From positions 1-5,850 of the forward strand of contig JAHEDA010000161.1 of assembly GCA_024641445.1 (NCBI GenBank): a DNA stretch of 5,850 bases, given 5' to 3'. A program made the translations under genes and the position numbers. This DNA is from Gammaproteobacteria bacterium (GTDB lineage: Bacteria > Pseudomonadota > Gammaproteobacteria > UBA6429 > Thiohalophilaceae). Below are positions 4,684 through 5,850 of the stretch, piece by piece. A model generated the notes under the pieces. That model searched no databases and was not told where the DNA came from. It saw nothing but the letters and a program-made list of their open reading frames with translations. Positions within the stretch are counted from its first letter, which is position 1. The number at the start of each line of letters is the position of its first letter.

Positions 4684-5850
4684 ATGCCTAGCATTACTCT
4701 GCCCGATGGCAGCAAACGCGAGTATTCCAATCCACTGACTGTTGCCGAGGTTGCCGCCGATATCGGTGCGGGCCTGGCCAAGGCCGCCCTGGCGGGCAAG
4801 GTCGATGGCACACAGGTAGATACTTCCTATCTTATCGACCGCGACGTCAATCTCGCCATCATCACCGAAAAGGATGAGGAGGGGCTGGAGATCGTACGTC
4901 ACTCTACCGCGCATTTATTGGCACAAGCGGTCAAGCAACTCTACCCCGGAGCCCAGGTGACTATCGGTCCTGTTATTGAGGATGGGTTCTATTACGATTT
5001 CGCCTATAAGCCCGGTTTCTCCGAAGAGGATCTGCAGAAGATCGAAAATCGGATGGAGGAGTTGGCAAAGCAGGACCTCCCAATCTCTCGTAGTGTACTG
5101 AGTCGCGACGAGGCGGTGAAGTTCTTCAAAGATATGGGTGAGGCCTACAAGGCCGAGATCATCAGCTCTATTCCGAAGGGTGAGACTCTTTCACTCTATA
5201 AGCAGGGCGACTTTATCGACCTCTGCCGTGGCCCACATGTACCTTCCACCGGCAAGCTCAAGGCCTTCAAATTGATGAAGCTGGCGGGTGCCTATTGGCG
5301 TGGCGATAGCAAGAACGAGATGTTACAGCGTGTCTATGGTACCGCTTGGTCAAACAAAAAAGACCTCAAAGACTATCTACACCGATTGGAAGAGGCAGAG
5401 AAGCGTGACCATCGCAAGTTAGGTCGCGCTATGGACTTGTTTCATACCCAGGAAGAGGCTCCGGGCATGGTGTTCTGGCACGACAAGGGTTGGATCGTCT
5501 ACAAGGAGATCGAACACTACGTGCGCAAGAAGATCCGCCGCCACGGTTATACTGAAGTGCATACCCCTAACCTTGCCGACCGCAGTCTGTGGGAGAAGTC
5601 CGGTCACTGGGCTAAGTTCCGCGACGGCATGTTCACCACCCACTCGGAAAACCGTGAGTACGCGGTGAAGCCCATGAATTGTCCCTGCCACATACAGATC
5701 TACAACCAGGGCCTCAAGAGCTACCGTGACCTACCCCTGCGCATGGCCGAGTTCGGCTCCTGCCATCGCAACGAGGCCTCGGGGACTCTACATGGCCTGA
5801 TGCGGGTGCGTGCCTTTACCCAGGACGATGCGCATATCTTCTGTACCGAG
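4684..5850 (+). CDS. thrS: Threonine--tRNA ligase (ThrRS), C-terminal part beyond the window
   Basis: ThrRS charges tRNA-Thr with threonine and hydrolyses mischarged Ser-tRNA-Thr. The window holds 389 codons of an expected roughly 640. In order: an N-terminal TGS domain (about 1-60, MPSITLPDGS); the editing domain with H73-S-T-A-H77 and the second editing motif DLCRGPH (179-185); and the start of the class II catalytic core (from about 240) with motif 2 residue R362 in SCHRNE. Zinc ligands C333 (MNCPCH) and H384 (DDAHIF) are present; the third (E. coli H511), motif 3 and the anticodon-binding domain lie outside. ATG 4684 is supported by its Shine-Dalgarno and by colinearity with E. coli MPVITLPDGS. 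The frame is open to the edge with no break. Regulation is probably by ThrRS binding to the three leader hairpins. In related bacteria infC-rpmI-rplT usually follow. Confidence 0.98.
   Translation, partial: MPSITLPDGSKREYSNPLTVAEVAADIGAGLAKAALAGKVDGTQVDTSYLIDRDVNLAIITEKDEEGLEIVRHSTAHLLAQAVKQLYPGAQVTIGPVIEDGFYYDFAYKPGFSEEDLQKIENRMEELAKQDLPISRSVLSRDEAVKFFKDMGEAYKAEIISSIPKGETLSLYKQGDFIDLCRGPHVPSTGKLKAFKLMKLAGAYWRGDSKNEMLQRVYGTAWSNKKDLKDYLHRLEEAEKRDHRKLGRAMDLFHTQEEAPGMVFWHDKGWIVYKEIEHYVRKKIRRHGYTEVHTPNLADRSLWEKSGHWAKFRDGMFTTHSENREYAVKPMNCPCHIQIYNQGLKSYRDLPLRMAEFGSCHRNEASGTLHGLMRVRAFTQDDAHIFCTE

Noticed and set aside
4602..4691. Small upstream ORF of 29 codons overlapping the thrS start
   Set aside because: No Shine-Dalgarno before ATG 4602, and its sequence is fully explained by hairpins 2 and 3; translation of it would disrupt the operator structure.
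4528..4914. Minus-strand open frame of 128 codons across the thrS leader and 5' end
   Set aside because: It is antisense to the thrS leader and TGS domain, has no recognisable motif and is a shadow of thrS coding bias.
5680..5691. Cys in place of Gly in the ThrRS MNCPGH motif (MNCPCH)
   Set aside because: The zinc ligand Cys333 is intact, and as I recall MNCPCH occurs in other gammaproteobacterial ThrRS, so it is not a lesion.

Overview
The window is about 5.85 kb of moderately GC-rich chromosome. The UvrB, tRNA-Val(GAC), RfbB/RfbA and ThrRS sequences all read as gammaproteobacterial. I cannot place the genus from sequence alone. Apart from a remnant at the left edge, all genes lie on the + strand.

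Layout. (1) Positions 1-93, minus strand: the end of a truncated tyrosine-recombinase-like gene that runs off the left edge. It abuts a perfect 61-bp palindrome (88-148). (2) uvrB, complete, stop at 2281; the start is either ATG 203 or GTG 254. (3) A tRNA-Val(GAC) gene (2367-2443) with its own strong sigma-70 promoter and a textbook intrinsic terminator. (4) An rfbB-rfbA pair (2545-4515), the first two enzymes of dTDP-deoxysugar synthesis, without rfbC or rfbD. (5) thrS, starting at 4684 and cut by the right edge. A perfect TATAAT (4549-4554) precedes its leader of about 120 nt.

The most interesting signal is in the thrS leader. Three consecutive hairpins (4569-4595, 4606-4630, 4643-4663), spaced 35-36 nt apart, each end in a seven-base loop that copies the anticodon loop of threonine tRNA: U33, then CGU, GGU and CGU as the anticodon, then A37. 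This matches the logic of the E. coli thrS translational operator, where ThrRS binds tRNA-like hairpins on its own mRNA and blocks the ribosome. Here there are three anticodon-arm mimics in a row, with two different Thr anticodons. The one nearest the gene has its anticodon at -32 to -30, just upstream of the Shine-Dalgarno sequence.

How the parts relate. uvrB (nucleotide excision repair), the tRNA and thrS are housekeeping units, each apparently with its own promoter. rfbBA looks like a surface-polysaccharide precursor module placed between the tRNA terminator and the thrS promoter. The recombinase remnant and palindrome mark a mobile-element scar upstream of uvrB.
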